A program made the position numbers and the translations under genes. Shown here one piece after another: positions 47,012-56,298 of a stretch of 64,000 nucleotides of DNA. A model generated the notes under the pieces. The model was not told where the DNA came from. It searched no databases and saw nothing but the letters and a program-made list of their open reading frames with translations. Within the stretch, counting starts at the first letter, position 1. Each line of letters opens with the position of its first letter. Origin of the DNA: Streptomyces curacoi (GTDB lineage: Bacteria > Actinomycetota > Actinomycetes > Streptomycetales > Streptomycetaceae). The stretch covers positions 179,246 to 243,245 of the forward strand of contig NZ_KQ947987.1 in the NCBI RefSeq assembly GCF_001513975.1, read 5' to 3'.

Positions 47012-50000
47012 TCAGTAGACGTCCCGGACGTAACGCTTCGCCGCCGCCAGCTGCTTCACGTACGCCGCCGCCTCGGCCTCCTCCAGCCCGCCGTGCGCGA
47101 CCGCGATGTCCCTGAGCGCCTGGTCCACGTCCTTGGCCATGCGTGAGGCGTCACCGCAGACGTAGAAGTGGGCGCCGTCCTGGAGCCAGCGCCACAGCTC
47201 CGGGCCGTGCTCGCGCATCCGGTCCTGGACGTACACCTTGTTGCGCTGGTCGCGGGAGAAGGCGGTGTCGAGGCGGGCGAGGGTGCCCTCGTCGAGCAGC
47301 GCGGTCAGCTCCTCCTCGTAGTAGAAGTCGGTGGCCCGGTGCTGCTCGCCGAAGAACAGCCAGTTGGGCGCCTTGTGCCCGAGCGCGCGCCGCTCCTGGA
47401 GGAAGCCGACGAAGGGCGCGACCCCCGTGCCCGGGCCGACCATCACCATCGGCGTCGAGGGATCCGCGGGCGGCCGGAAGTGCGGGGAGCGCTGCACGAA
47501 GACCGGCACCTCGGTGCCGGGCCCGGCGTCGGCGAGGAAGGGCGAGCAGACGCCGCCGCGCGGCCGGCCGTGCAGGTTCTCGTACCGCACGACGGAGACG
47601 GTCAGCGAGACGCTGTGCGGGTCGGTGAGCGGGCTGGACGATATGGAGTACAGGCGAGGCTGGAGCTTCTTCAGCACCCCGGCCCACTCCTCGGCGCCCG
47701 CCCGCACCGGGTGCTCGGCGATGACGTCCACGGCCTGCCGCCCCCAGCTCCACTGCGCCAGCCCGTCCTTGTTGTCGGGCCGCAGCAGCCTGCGCAGCTC
47801 CCGGTCGTCGCGGACGCGTTCGGCGACGAAGCGGAGCAGGTCGGGGGTGATCCTCGTGATGTCGAGGTGGCGGTGCAGGGCCTCGGCGAAGGGGACCTCG
47901 CCGACACCGTCCAGCCGCACGGCGGCTGCCCCGTCGACCCCGGTCACCGCCAGCCACTCCGCCACCAGCGCCGACGAGTTGACCGGCCGGACGCCGAGCG
48001 CGTCGCCCGCCTCGTACGTCAGCGGGGTCCCGCTGGTGTCGAAGGTGAAGCGCCGCACCTCCTTGCCCGCGCCGGGCCGGCTGAGCAGCCGGTTGCCGAC
48101 CAGGCGGGCCGTGGTGGGGGCGGGCTTGGTCCCGGCCTTCGGCTGCTCGACGGCGGGGGCGTCCGCGCCGCCCAGCGCGGTGAGGACCTGGTCGAGCCAC
48201 GCCCCGGCGGACGGCTCGTAGTCCGGCTCGCAGTCCGTACGGGGGGCCAGGCGCACCGCGCCCAGTTCGTCCAGCCGGGCGTCGAGCCGACGCCCGTGCC
48301 CGCAGAAGTCGTCGTACGACGAGTCGCCGAAGGCCAGCACGGCGTACCGCACGCCGTCCAGCCGTGGAGCGCCCGCGTCGGACAGGGTGTCCCAGAAGCC
48401 GGACCCGTTGTCGGGCGCGTCACCGTCGCCGAACGTGCTGGTGATGAAGAGCAGGTCGGCCGTGCGGGCGAGGGCGCGGACGTCGGCCTCGTCCATGCCG
48501 ACCAGGGTGGTCCGGTGCCCGGCGGCGCCCAGCCGCTCGGCGGTGGCGGTGGCGAACCCCTCGGCGTTGCCGGTCTGCGAGGCCCACAGCACGACGACCT
48601 CACGGCCCGGCCGCGTCCGCGGCCCGGCCGCCGTGCGCGAGTACATGCCGGCCAGGACGCCGTTCACCCACAGCGCGTGCTCGGGGCTGAAGGGCGCGTC
48701 CGGCGGGAGCACCGGGACACCCGGCGCGCCGGAGTCGATCCCGGCGAGAAACCCGGTGAGGTAGAGGCGTTCCTGTGCGGACAGCACGGGCGGCGGCGCG
48801 GGCTCCAGCCCGAAGGGGTCGGCCGTGCCGGGGGTGACCGCTGTAGGCGTCAGCGCCTCGACCGGCCTGCCCGGCACGGGAGCCGCCACCTTCGCCAGGG
48901 AAACGGCACACACCTTGAACTCGGGCTGGAAGGAGATCGGATCCACCGCGTCGCTGGTCACCGCGTTGACGCTCAGATACTCCCCGAACAGGTCGTTCCA
49001 GTGGAACGGCGCGAAACAGCACCCCGGCCGCACCCGCTCGGTCACCACCGCCGGCAGCACCGCCCGCCCCCGACGAGAGGCGACCTCCACCTGGTCCCCG
49101 TCGGCGATCCCCAGCTCAGCCGCGTCCTGCGGATGCACCTCCACGAACGGCCCCGGGTTCAGCTTGTTGAGCTTGGCGACCTTCCCCGTCTTCGTCAGCG
49201 TGTGCCACTGGTGCTGCACCCGCCCGGTGTTCAGCACGAAGGGGTAGTCGTCGTCCGGCAGCTCGGCGGGCGGCAGGTGCGGCCGGGCGTGGAAGGCGGC
49301 TCGCCCGCTCGCGGTCGGGAACCGCAGCCCGCCGTCCGGGTCGACGTACCGGATCGGATTGCGCTCCGGCCCCTCCGCGTCGGCGGCCGGCCACTGCACG
49401 GGCGTGGCCCGCAGCCGCTCGTACGTCACCCCGCGCAGATCCCACCCCGTCACCGGGTTCCAGGCCCGCCGTATCTCCTCGAAGACCTCCTCGGCACTCT
49501 CGTACGAGAACCCCTTCTCGTACCCCATGGCACAGGCGACGGCCGCGATGATTCGCCAGTCGGCCATCGCCTCGCCCGGCGGGTCGGCCACCGGCTGGGT
49601 CAGGGTGAGATTGCGCTCGCTGTTGACGAAGACGCCCTCGCCCTCGGTCCACATCGCGCCGGGCAGGACCACATCGGCGTACGCGTTGGTCTCGGTCTCG
49701 GCGAAGACGTCCTGGGCGACGACGAACTCCGCGGCTTCCAGGCCCTCGATGACCGTACGGCGGTTGGCGACCGAGGCGACGGGGTTGGTGCAGATGATCC
49801 AGCAGGCCTTGATCTCGCCGTCGGCCATCTTCTGGAACATCTCGATCGTGCCCTTGCCGACGCCGTCGGCGCGCAGGGTGCCCGGCGGCAGCTCCCACAG
49901 CTCCTCGACGAAGGCCCGCTCGGCGTCCACGGCGACGGACCGCTGCCCCGGCAGCCCCGGCCCCATGTACCCCATCTCACGCCCGCCCATCGCGTTGGGC

Positions 50001-51025
50001 TGCCCGGTGAGGGAGAAGGGCCCGCTGCCGGGACGGCAGATGGCTCCCGTGGCCAGATGCAGGTTGACCAGGGCGTTCGTGTTCCAGGTGCCGTGCGTGG
50101 ACTGGTTGAGCCCCATCGTCCAGCAGCTCATCCACTCGCCCGCCTCGCCGATCAGCCGGGCGGCCGTGCGCAGGTCCTCCTCGGCGATCCCGGTGATCTC
50201 CGCGACGGCGTCCGGCGTGTAGTCGCCGAGAAACTCCGCCATCGCCTCCCAGCCCTCGGTGTGGGCGGCGATGAAGCCGGGGTCGGTGTGGCCGTTCTCG
50301 ACGAGCAGGTGCAGGAGGCCGTTGAGGAGGGCGAGGTCGGTGCCCGGCTTGAGCTGCAGGTAGAGGTCGGCCTTGGCGGCGGTGGCGGTGCGTCGCGGGT
50401 CGACCACGATGAGTTTCGCGCCCGCCTTGACCCGTTCCATCATGCGCAGGAAGAGGATGGGGTGGCAGTCGGCCATGTTCGAGCCGATGACCAGGAAGAC
50501 GTCCGCCTTGTCGAAGTCCTCGTACGACCCGGGCGGCCCGTCCGCGCCGAGGGACAGCTTGTAGCCCATGCCCGCGCTGGCCATGCACAGCCGGGAGTTC
50601 GACTCGATCTGGTTGGTACGGACGAAGCCCTTGGCCAGCTTGTTCGCCAGGTACTGGGCCTCCAGGCTCATCTGCCCCGAGACATAGAAGGCGACGGCGT
50701 CCGGCCCGTGCTCGTCGATGATCGCGCGCAGCCGGCGGGCCGTCTCGGCGATCGCGTCGGCCGTCGGGGAGGGTATCGGCTCCTCGCCCGGGTCGTCCCT
50801 GACCAGCGCGGTGGTCAGCCGGCCGGGCGCGGCGAGCATCTCGGCCGTGGTCGCGCCCTTCGTGCACAGCCGGCCCGCGTTCGCCGGGTGCGCCTTGTCC
50901 CCGGACGCCTTCAGCACCGTACGCCGCCCGTCGGGTCCCATCCCGACGTCCAGCAGGATTCCGCAGCCCACCCCGCAGTACGTGCAGACCGTCCGGACCT
51001 GAGTCGTGGAGGTGGTCGAGGTCAC
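47012..51025 (-). CDS. Assimilatory nitrate reductase catalytic domain fused to CysJ-type flavoprotein reductase
   Basis: The 1337-residue bifunctional protein has an N-terminal molybdopterin oxidoreductase with 4Fe-4S ligands [13 protein letters not shown] and a late Cys in AGRLCTKG. It also has [20 protein letters not shown], and a molydopterin dinucleotide-binding domain ends near residue 700. The second half is a flavodoxin domain ([20 protein letters not shown]), FAD-binding domain ([20 protein letters not shown]) and NADPH-binding domain ([15 protein letters not shown]). It would take electrons from NADPH to the Mo centre and reduce nitrate in the cytosol. GTG start with GAAGGGCAG upstream. 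A GlnR box lies 54 bp before the start. Confidence 0.9.
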   Translation of the reverse strand: MTSTTSTTQVRTVCTYCGVGCGILLDVGMGPDGRRTVLKASGDKAHPANAGRLCTKGATTAEMLAAPGRLTTALVRDDPGEEPIPSPTADAIAETARRLRAIIDEHGPDAVAFYVSGQMSLEAQYLANKLAKGFVRTNQIESNSRLCMASAGMGYKLSLGADGPPGSYEDFDKADVFLVIGSNMADCHPILFLRMMERVKAGAKLIVVDPRRTATAAKADLYLQLKPGTDLALLNGLLHLLVENGHTDPGFIAAHTEGWEAMAEFLGDYTPDAVAEITGIAEEDLRTAARLIGEAGEWMSCWTMGLNQSTHGTWNTNALVNLHLATGAICRPGSGPFSLTGQPNAMGGREMGYMGPGLPGQRSVAVDAERAFVEELWELPPGTLRADGVGKGTIEMFQKMADGEIKACWIICTNPVASVANRRTVIEGLEAAEFVVAQDVFAETETNAYADVVLPGAMWTEGEGVFVNSERNLTLTQPVADPPGEAMADWRIIAAVACAMGYEKGFSYESAEEVFEEIRRAWNPVTGWDLRGVTYERLRATPVQWPAADAEGPERNPIRYVDPDGGLRFPTASGRAAFHARPHLPPAELPDDDYPFVLNTGRVQHQWHTLTKTGKVAKLNKLNPGPFVEVHPQDAAELGIADGDQVEVASRRGRAVLPAVVTERVRPGCCFAPFHWNDLFGEYLSVNAVTSDAVDPISFQPEFKVCAVSLAKVAAPVPGRPVEALTPTAVTPGTADPFGLEPAPPPVLSAQERLYLTGFLAGIDSGAPGVPVLPPDAPFSPEHALWVNGVLAGMYSRTAAGPRTRPGREVVVLWASQTGNAEGFATATAERLGAAGHRTTLVGMDEADVRALARTADLLFITSTFGDGDAPDNGSGFWDTLSDAGAPRLDGVRYAVLAFGDSSYDDFCGHGRRLDARLDELGAVRLAPRTDCEPDYEPSAGAWLDQVLTALGGADAPAVEQPKAGTKPAPTTARLVGNRLLSRPGAGKEVRRFTFDTSGTPLTYEAGDALGVRPVNSSALVAEWLAVTGVDGAAAVRLDGVGEVPFAEALHRHLDITRITPDLLRFVAERVRDDRELRRLLRPDNKDGLAQWSWGRQAVDVIAEHPVRAGAEEWAGVLKKLQPRLYSISSSPLTDPHSVSLTVSVVRYENLHGRPRGGVCSPFLADAGPGTEVPVFVQRSPHFRPPADPSTPMVMVGPGTGVAPFVGFLQERRALGHKAPNWLFFGEQHRATDFYYEEELTALLDEGTLARLDTAFSRDQRNKVYVQDRMREHGPELWRWLQDGAHFYVCGDASRMAKDVDQALRDIAVAHGGLEEAEAAAYVKQLAAAKRYVRDVY

Positions 51026-51078
51026 GTGCTGCCCTTCTCCGGCGGTACGAGGTGATGTCTGGAGCGTACGAATTGCCC

Positions 51079-51094
51079 GTTACGTCGATGTCAC
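51079..51094 (-). promoter_or_regulatory. GlnR box upstream of the nitrate reductase fusion gene
   Basis: Read on the minus strand, GTGAC-ATCGAC-GTAAC fits the Streptomyces GlnR consensus gTnAc-n6-GaAAc closely. A weaker GTTAC repeat lies at 51112-51116. This position fits nitrogen control of assimilatory nitrate reduction by GlnR. Confidence 0.75.
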
Positions 51095-51268
51095 ATCCCT
51101 TGATCATGAGGAGTTACGTCGGCCACACAGCCGCCCGTGGCGCGATGTGAGGGGTGCGGGACGGCGCGGTGCGGTCGCGCATCGTGTCGCTGTTGGGCCG
51201 AACGGGTGACATGGCGTAAGAATTGGCTGGTGCAGGCATTGAAGGCGAGTCAGGTCGGGGGGGAGCCG

Positions 51269-51658
51269 GTGAACAGCCACGACGTCACCGATGAACAGTG
51301 GGAAGGGCTCGCCCAGGTCGTGCCGTTGCGCGGCCGTGACGCCTGGCCGTCCGCGGTCGACCATCGTGTCGCCCCGGAGGCGGAGACGGAGCCGCGGCGC
51401 CGGTTCGTCGTCCTGCGGGTCAATGTGTTCGCGGACGCCCGTGAGGTCGCCGAGACGCTGATGGCGGGCATTCCGGTGCTGCTGGACCTGACCGGGGCGG
51501 AGACCGAGGTCGCCAAACGGGTCCTCGACTTCAGTACGGGCGTCGTCTTCGGGCTGGCGAGCGGGATGCATCGGGTCGACCGGAACGTGTTTCTGCTCAC
51601 GCCGCCCGGGACCGAGGTGAGCGGCTTGATGGAGGGGGCCGGGGTTCCCGGCACCTGA
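51269..51658 (+). CDS. SepF-like (DUF552) cell-division protein, short paralogue
   Basis: The 129-residue protein has a core VLRVNVFADAREVAETLMAG with IPVLLDLTG and KRVLDFSTGVVFGLASGM, the hallmark of SepF. SepF tethers FtsZ to the membrane. This form is short and not next to ftsZ or ylm genes, so it is probably one of the extra SepF-like copies seen in Streptomyces. GTG 51269 follows GGGGGGAG; a GTG at 51230 is also possible. Confidence 0.75.
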   Translation: MNSHDVTDEQWEGLAQVVPLRGRDAWPSAVDHRVAPEAETEPRRRFVVLRVNVFADAREVAETLMAGIPVLLDLTGAETEVAKRVLDFSTGVVFGLASGMHRVDRNVFLLTPPGTEVSGLMEGAGVPGT

Positions 51659-51749
51659 GCGGGCCCGGCGGACGGGTCGGTCGCTCGATCGTAGGAAGAG
51701 CCTCGGGGTGGAACGGTTCGTCTGACGACCGGGGCCCTACGGTCCGGAC

Positions 51750-52934
51750 ATGGCCGTGCCGTCTTCCTCTGCTGCCGCTTCCGTCCCGTCTGTCGCACCT
51801 TCCGGGGGCGTCGGGACACACCCCGACCGGCCACGCGTCACCGAACTGCGGTTGTCGGCCTTCGCGGGGCACCGGCGTGCCGGGTTTCCCCTCGGCACGC
51901 TCACGCTTCTCGCCGGGCCCAGCGGGTGCGGGAAGACGAGCGCGCTGCGGGCGTACGAGGCCCTGGCCCGGCTCGGCGGTGGGGACGCGGTCGGTGCGGT
52001 GTTCCCCGATCCGGGCGCGTGTGTACCCGAGCGTGCGCGGCCCGATGCCCAGCGCCGGCGTGGCTTCCGGATCGGCTGCACGGCGGACGGACCCGAGGGC
52101 CCGGTCCGGCTCGACGTCGCCGTGCAGGCCGAGCCCGAACTGCGCATCGTGGGGGAGCGGCTGAGCGCGGGCGGTGTCGTTCTGCTGGAGACGGCCCTGC
52201 GGGATCCGAGCCGGCCCTGGGTGCAGGCCGCCTGGCACACGGCCGGTCAGTCCCCGGTGACCCGCGGGCCGCTGCCCGACGACCGGCTGGGCACCGCTCT
52301 GCTGCCGCTGCGGGTGGCGGGCAGGACGGCCGGACAGCGGCGGGTGCTCGCCGCCGCGGAGCAGATGGTGGTGGCGCTGCGGTCGGTCTTCGCCTGCGAT
52401 CCGCGGCCCGGGCGGATGCGGGCGCCTGTGCCGACCGGTTCCGGGCGGCTGCTCGGTGGCTGCGACAACCTCGCCGATGTGCTGTGGCGTACGCGGGCGG
52501 AGTGCGGGCGGCGGCATCAGCAGTTCGTCGCGGCGGTGCGGGCGGGGTGTGCGGGGGCGGTGGCGGACGTGCTGGCGGAGGCGCTGCCCGGCGGGGTGGT
52601 GCGGGGCGTGGTCGAGCGGGGGGACGGGTTCCGTACGGAGCTCGGGCGGCTGGGCGACGGTGAGCTGCGGTATCTCGCGCTCTGCCTGGTGCTGCTGACC
52701 GGGCCCGGGGTGCTGGAGGTCGATCCGGCCGGTGAGGTGCCCGCGGCCATGCAGACGCTGACTGTGCTGGCCGACGGGTTCGACCGGGGGCTGGATCCGG
52801 GGCAGCGGGGGGAGTTGGTGCGGCTGGCGGCCCGGATGTGCGGGCGGGGGCATATCCGGGTGGTCGGGGCGGTGAGCGACGCGTCGTGGGTCGAGGGGGT
52901 GGACGGGGTGACGGTGGTAGACCTGAGTCCGTGA
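51750..52934 (+). CDS. P-loop ATPase, RecF/SMC-like (unknown function)
   Basis: The 394-residue protein has Walker A in LTLLAGPSGCGKTSALRAYE and the layout of small ABC-ATPase-like RecF/SMC proteins (N-terminal strand RVTELRLSAFAGHR). The signature-like segment is LGRLGDGELRYLALCLVLLT. The expected Walker B acid is replaced or unclear (VLEVDPAGE). It overlaps the MazG-like gene as GTGA, so the two are translated together. Role unknown. Confidence 0.65.
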   Translation: MAVPSSSAAASVPSVAPSGGVGTHPDRPRVTELRLSAFAGHRRAGFPLGTLTLLAGPSGCGKTSALRAYEALARLGGGDAVGAVFPDPGACVPERARPDAQRRRGFRIGCTADGPEGPVRLDVAVQAEPELRIVGERLSAGGVVLLETALRDPSRPWVQAAWHTAGQSPVTRGPLPDDRLGTALLPLRVAGRTAGQRRVLAAAEQMVVALRSVFACDPRPGRMRAPVPTGSGRLLGGCDNLADVLWRTRAECGRRHQQFVAAVRAGCAGAVADVLAEALPGGVVRGVVERGDGFRTELGRLGDGELRYLALCLVLLTGPGVLEVDPAGEVPAAMQTLTVLADGFDRGLDPGQRGELVRLAARMCGRGHIRVVGAVSDASWVEGVDGVTVVDLSP

Positions 52935-53275
52935 CTGGAGAGCCTGGAGAGTCCCGACCGCTCGATCTGGCGGCGCTGCAGCGAAGGCTGGCCGAGTTCG
53001 CCGCCGCGCGCGACTGGCAGCCGTATCACACGCCGAAGAACCTCGTCGCGGCGCTGAGCGTGGAGGCGTCCGAACTGGTCGAGATCTTCCAGTGGTTGAC
53101 GCCGGAGGAGTCCGCGCGGGTCATGGACGACGCCGAGACCGCGGGGCGGGTGACCGATGAGGTCGCCGATGTGCTGGCGTATCTGTTGCAACTGTGCGAG
53201 GTGCTCGGGATCGATCCGTTGGCGGCGCTGGACGCGAAGATCGACCGGAACGAGCGGAGGTTTCCGGCGCCGTAG
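52931..53275 (+). CDS. MazG-like nucleotide pyrophosphohydrolase
   Basis: The 114-residue all-helical protein has the MazG/dUTPase-like metal site EASELVEIFQWL and DEVADVLAYLLQLC, with KNLVAALSVEASE typical of the RS21-C6/MazG-like group. It should hydrolyse non-canonical NTPs to NMPs. The GTG at 52931 overlaps the ATPase stop as GTGA. Confidence 0.88.
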   Translation: MTGEPGESRPLDLAALQRRLAEFAAARDWQPYHTPKNLVAALSVEASELVEIFQWLTPEESARVMDDAETAGRVTDEVADVLAYLLQLCEVLGIDPLAALDAKIDRNERRFPAP

Positions 53276-53496
53276 GGGGCGTACGGGAGGGCGTGGGAGG
53301 GGCGTCGGGAGGGGGAGGCGCGAGGTCCGCTTTCACTCTCTGTGTTCGTTCGGAGGGTTGTAGCCGAAAAGTTGTCCGCAGATTTCCGTCTTCCTCTGGC
53401 TTTTCGTCTCAGGGGCCTTCACTCTGGGTAGTGGATAAGGGAGTTCGGGTTCTGGTGGACGCGTGGGCAGCGCGTCGGGACAGACGGGGACAGCGG

Positions 53497-53967
53497 ATGG
53501 ACGCGGTGCGGCTCATCGGGACGAGCAGGCGGGCGCTGGCCGGGAGCAGGCGGGTGCCCGAGATCATGACCGAGGTGTGGCAGGCGCAGGCCCTGGCTCA
53601 GGCGATCGGCAGCCGGCTCGCGGTGTTCGGTCCACCTGAACTGCGGGGCGAGGCGCTGGGGTTGACGGAGTTGGCGGGGCGTGGCTGCGGGGTGCTGGAC
53701 ACGCCGGAGCTGGCGGATGGGGACTTGCGTGCGGCTCAGCTCACGGAGCTGGGTGATGCCCGGCAGGCGCTGATGAGTCTGGGGAGTCTGCTGGGGGAGG
53801 TCGGGATCGCCCTTGTCGGTATGGCCAGTGCCTCGGATGACGAGGGGACGTACTGGCAGTGCATGGAAGCGATCGACGCGGCGGACGAGTCCCGGGACCG
53901 GGTGCTGGAGATGCTGCGAAGACTGGCGGATCGGGAGCAGGTGCTGCCGGAGAGGGAGGCGGGGTAG
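53497..53967 (+). CDS. DUF6099-like protein
   Basis: The 156-residue helical protein starts MDAVRLIGTSRRALAGSRRV and contains QAQALAQAIGSRLAVFGPPE, which I recall as typical of the Streptomyces-specific DUF6099 family. Function unknown. ATG 53497 is preceded by GGGGA; the long open frame upstream is not conserved-looking. A 220-bp gap before it holds an AT-richer stretch (53340-53440) that could carry its promoter. Confidence 0.7.
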   Translation: MDAVRLIGTSRRALAGSRRVPEIMTEVWQAQALAQAIGSRLAVFGPPELRGEALGLTELAGRGCGVLDTPELADGDLRAAQLTELGDARQALMSLGSLLGEVGIALVGMASASDDEGTYWQCMEAIDAADESRDRVLEMLRRLADREQVLPEREAG

Positions 53968-54303
53968 TGGGGGTGCGCGTGCGAATGCCTGCGGCGGCCT
54001 GTGGCGGTTGGGTGGGGGTTCGCGTAGCGCCTGCGGTGCGGTTGTGGGTCGGGGCCGCGCCGGGGGTGTCCGTCCTCGGACCGGCGGCTGGGGCGGGCCA
54101 GGAGGTGCCGCGTGTTGACGCCGGCCACTGCGGGCGGACACCCCCCGACACGTCCCCTTCCCGCCGTGGGCGACTGCGGCGCCGCGGGGGTACGCGCCAT
54201 CGCCGCGCCTTTTCGCTGCCGGTAGCCGGTCCCGAGTTTGAGGACGAGGCCCCTTCATGGCCGAAGCAGGCACCCAGCAGGGTCCGTGCCGACGCCGAGG
54301 ATC
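53968..54303. other. Intergenic region with a long-range inverted repeat
   Basis: No supportable gene. CGGGGGTGTCCG (54061-54072) and CGGACACCCCCCG (54135-54147) are nearly perfect inverted repeats 62 bases apart, able to form a long stem-loop. Open frames here are GC-skew artefacts without start signals. Confidence 0.5.
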
Positions 54304-54504
54304 TCAGCCGACGCCGTCACCCCGCGGCGCCTGGTGGCCCGGTCCGGTCGGCGCAGGGCGCCCTGCGCCTCCGGTCGACTGCAGATCCGCGTCCAGGGCC
54401 GACAGGTCCGCGTTCAGCGCTGCCATCAGTTCCTCCATCTGCTGCAGCAGCCCCTTCTGCGGGCCGGGGCCGCCGGCCTGCTGCGGTGTGAGTTCCTCGG
54501 ACAT
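54304..54504 (-). CDS. Small hypothetical protein, 66 residues
   Basis: ATG 54502-54504 follows an excellent ribosome-binding site (GAGGAGG, 6-7 bases upstream). The product starts MSEELTPQQAGGPGPQKGLL and has a predicted amphipathic helix QQMEELMAALNADLSALDAD, then a Gly/Pro-rich tail. There is no Cys, signal or membrane segment. The helix has a regular Leu/Met spacing suited to a coiled coil. I recognise no family. The strong start makes it a real gene. Confidence 0.6.
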   Translation of the reverse strand: MSEELTPQQAGGPGPQKGLLQQMEELMAALNADLSALDADLQSTGGAGRPAPTGPGHQAPRGDGVG

Positions 54505-54743
54505 GACGGCCTCCTCGGCCTGCGGCCCCGTGGGTAGTGGGCCGACCAGGTGACGCTCCGGCGTCAGCGGCCGGGGCGGGCGCCGGGCGGTCCGGCTCCG
54601 AGGGAGCCAACGATCACCGTCGGGGGCGGTCACTGGTACGGGCAGGGGGCGGCTTCGGCGTTGACGGAATTCACCCGACCGGGGACTCGCGGGCAGGGGG
54701 GACCGGTGCCGTTGACCGGTGGCGTGGTGTGCAGGATGGAGTC

Positions 54744-55667
54744 ATGGATCTTCGCATCTTCACCGAGCCCCAGCAGGGGGCCACCTACGAGACCTTGCTC
54801 AGCGTGGCGAAGGCCACCGAGGACCTTGGGTTCGACGCGTTCTTCCGCTCCGACCACTATGTGAAGATGGGCTCCGGGGACGGACTGCCCGGACCCACCG
54901 ACGCCTGGATCACGCTGGCCGGTCTCGCGCGCGAGACCAAGCGGATTCGCCTCGGCACCTTGATGACCGCCGGCACCTTCCGGCTGCCCGGCGTGCTCGC
55001 CATCCAGGTCGCCCAGGTCGACCAGATGTCCGGCGGGCGTGTCGAACTCGGCCTGGGGGCCGGCTGGTTCGAGGAGGAGCACAAGGCGTACGGCATCCCC
55101 TTCCCGAAGGAGAAGTTCGGGCGGCTGGAGGAGCAGCTCGCCATCGTCACCGGGCTGTGGGCGACCGAGGTCGGGGACACCTTCGACTTCCACGGGACGT
55201 ACTACGACCTCACCGATTCCCCCGCCCTGCCCAAGCCCGCCCAGGACCGCATTCCGGTTCTGATCGGCGGGCACGGCGCCACCCGTACGCCGCGGCTGGC
55301 CGGCAGGTACGCCGACGAGTTCAACATGCCGTTCGCCTCGGTCGAGGACAGCGAGCGGCAGTTCGGGCGGGTGCGGGTCGCCGCCGAGGAGGCCGGACGC
55401 AAGGGGGACGACCTCGTCTACTCCAACGCGCTGGTGGTGTGTGTGGGGAAGGACGATCAGGAGGTCGCCCGCCGTGCCGCCGCGATCGGGCGTCAGGTCG
55501 ACGAGCTGAAGCTCAACGGGCTCGCCGGCTCCCCGGACGAGGTCGTCGACAAGATCGGCCGGTACCAGGAGATCGGTTCGGCGCGGATCTACCTCCAGGT
55601 CCTCGATCTGGACGACCTGGACCACCTGGAGCTCATCTCCTCCCAGGTCCAGTCGCAGCTGTCGTAG
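54744..55667 (+). CDS. LLM-class F420-dependent oxidoreductase
   Basis: The 307-residue luciferase-like monooxygenase-fold protein has an N-terminal MDLRIFTEPQQGATYETLLS, RIRLGTLMTAGTFRLPGVLA and GRVELGLGAGWFEEEHKAYG motifs. Actinobacterial members use the deazaflavin F420. The substrate is unknown. ATG 54744 with AGGATGGAG upstream; the open frame further upstream is not conserved-looking. Monocistronic. Confidence 0.88.
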   Translation: MDLRIFTEPQQGATYETLLSVAKATEDLGFDAFFRSDHYVKMGSGDGLPGPTDAWITLAGLARETKRIRLGTLMTAGTFRLPGVLAIQVAQVDQMSGGRVELGLGAGWFEEEHKAYGIPFPKEKFGRLEEQLAIVTGLWATEVGDTFDFHGTYYDLTDSPALPKPAQDRIPVLIGGHGATRTPRLAGRYADEFNMPFASVEDSERQFGRVRVAAEEAGRKGDDLVYSNALVVCVGKDDQEVARRAAAIGRQVDELKLNGLAGSPDEVVDKIGRYQEIGSARIYLQVLDLDDLDHLELISSQVQSQLS

Positions 55668-55830
55668 GGCGGGAGGTACAGATCCGGCCATATGCTGCTT
55701 TCCCCCGGGAACTCCGGAGTGCCTGCAATGGGTGATGCGTTATCAAGGAGACGGGTCAACACCGATTGAGGTGGTTGACCGTCTTGTTGCCGCGACTCGC
55801 AAGCTGCAAGGAACCCGGGGGGCTTCAGCT

Positions 55831-56259
55831 GTGTTCTCACGCATGTTGTTGAATCTGGAACAGCAAACCGAAGGCCGCGGCGTCGGCGCCGTCCGGCTGG
55901 GAGTGCCGGTCCACTCCCGTCGGTGCGTCCTGCGCCAACAGATCGGCGCCTTCATCGAACACCGGCTGGGGGACCCGGAGCTGACCCCGGCGGCGATCGC
56001 CGAGGCCCACCACATCTCGGTGCGCTATCTGTACCAGGTCTTCGACACCCACCAGATGACCGTCGCCGCCTGGATCCGGCACTGCCGACTGGAGCACTGC
56101 CACCGCGATCTGGCGGATCCACGGCTGCGTACGCGGTCCATCCGGGCGATCGCCTCCCGCTGGGGCTTCTCGGATGCGGCGCACTTCAGCCGGGCCTTCA
56201 GGGCCGCGTACGGGATGTCTCCCAGCGACCATCGCCAACTGGCCCTCGGGCACGGTTAG
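55831..56259 (+). CDS. Truncated AraC-family regulator (DNA-binding half only)
   Basis: The roughly 142-residue product is almost only an AraC-type double helix-turn-helix: ELTPAAIAEAHHISVRYLYQ then IRAIASRWGFSDAAHFSRAF and RAAYGMSPSDHRQ. Full-length relatives have about 300-330 residues with an N-terminal cupin-like sensor, which is missing; the upstream 160 bp have no coding pattern. It is probably a 5'-truncated gene. GTG 55831 with GGGGGG upstream is the best start, if it is expressed. Confidence 0.55.
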   Translation: MFSRMLLNLEQQTEGRGVGAVRLGVPVHSRRCVLRQQIGAFIEHRLGDPELTPAAIAEAHHISVRYLYQVFDTHQMTVAAWIRHCRLEHCHRDLADPRLRTRSIRAIASRWGFSDAAHFSRAFRAAYGMSPSDHRQLALGHG

Positions 56260-56298
56260 GGGCGTGGGTCCAGGGTCTACGGGGGCGCCCGGCCGGTG

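Noticed and set aside
53859..54491. Plus-strand open frame of about 210 codons across the DUF6099 end
   Set aside because: Composition is Gly/Arg/Pro-rich noise, it overlaps two better genes, and no ribosome-binding site precedes it.
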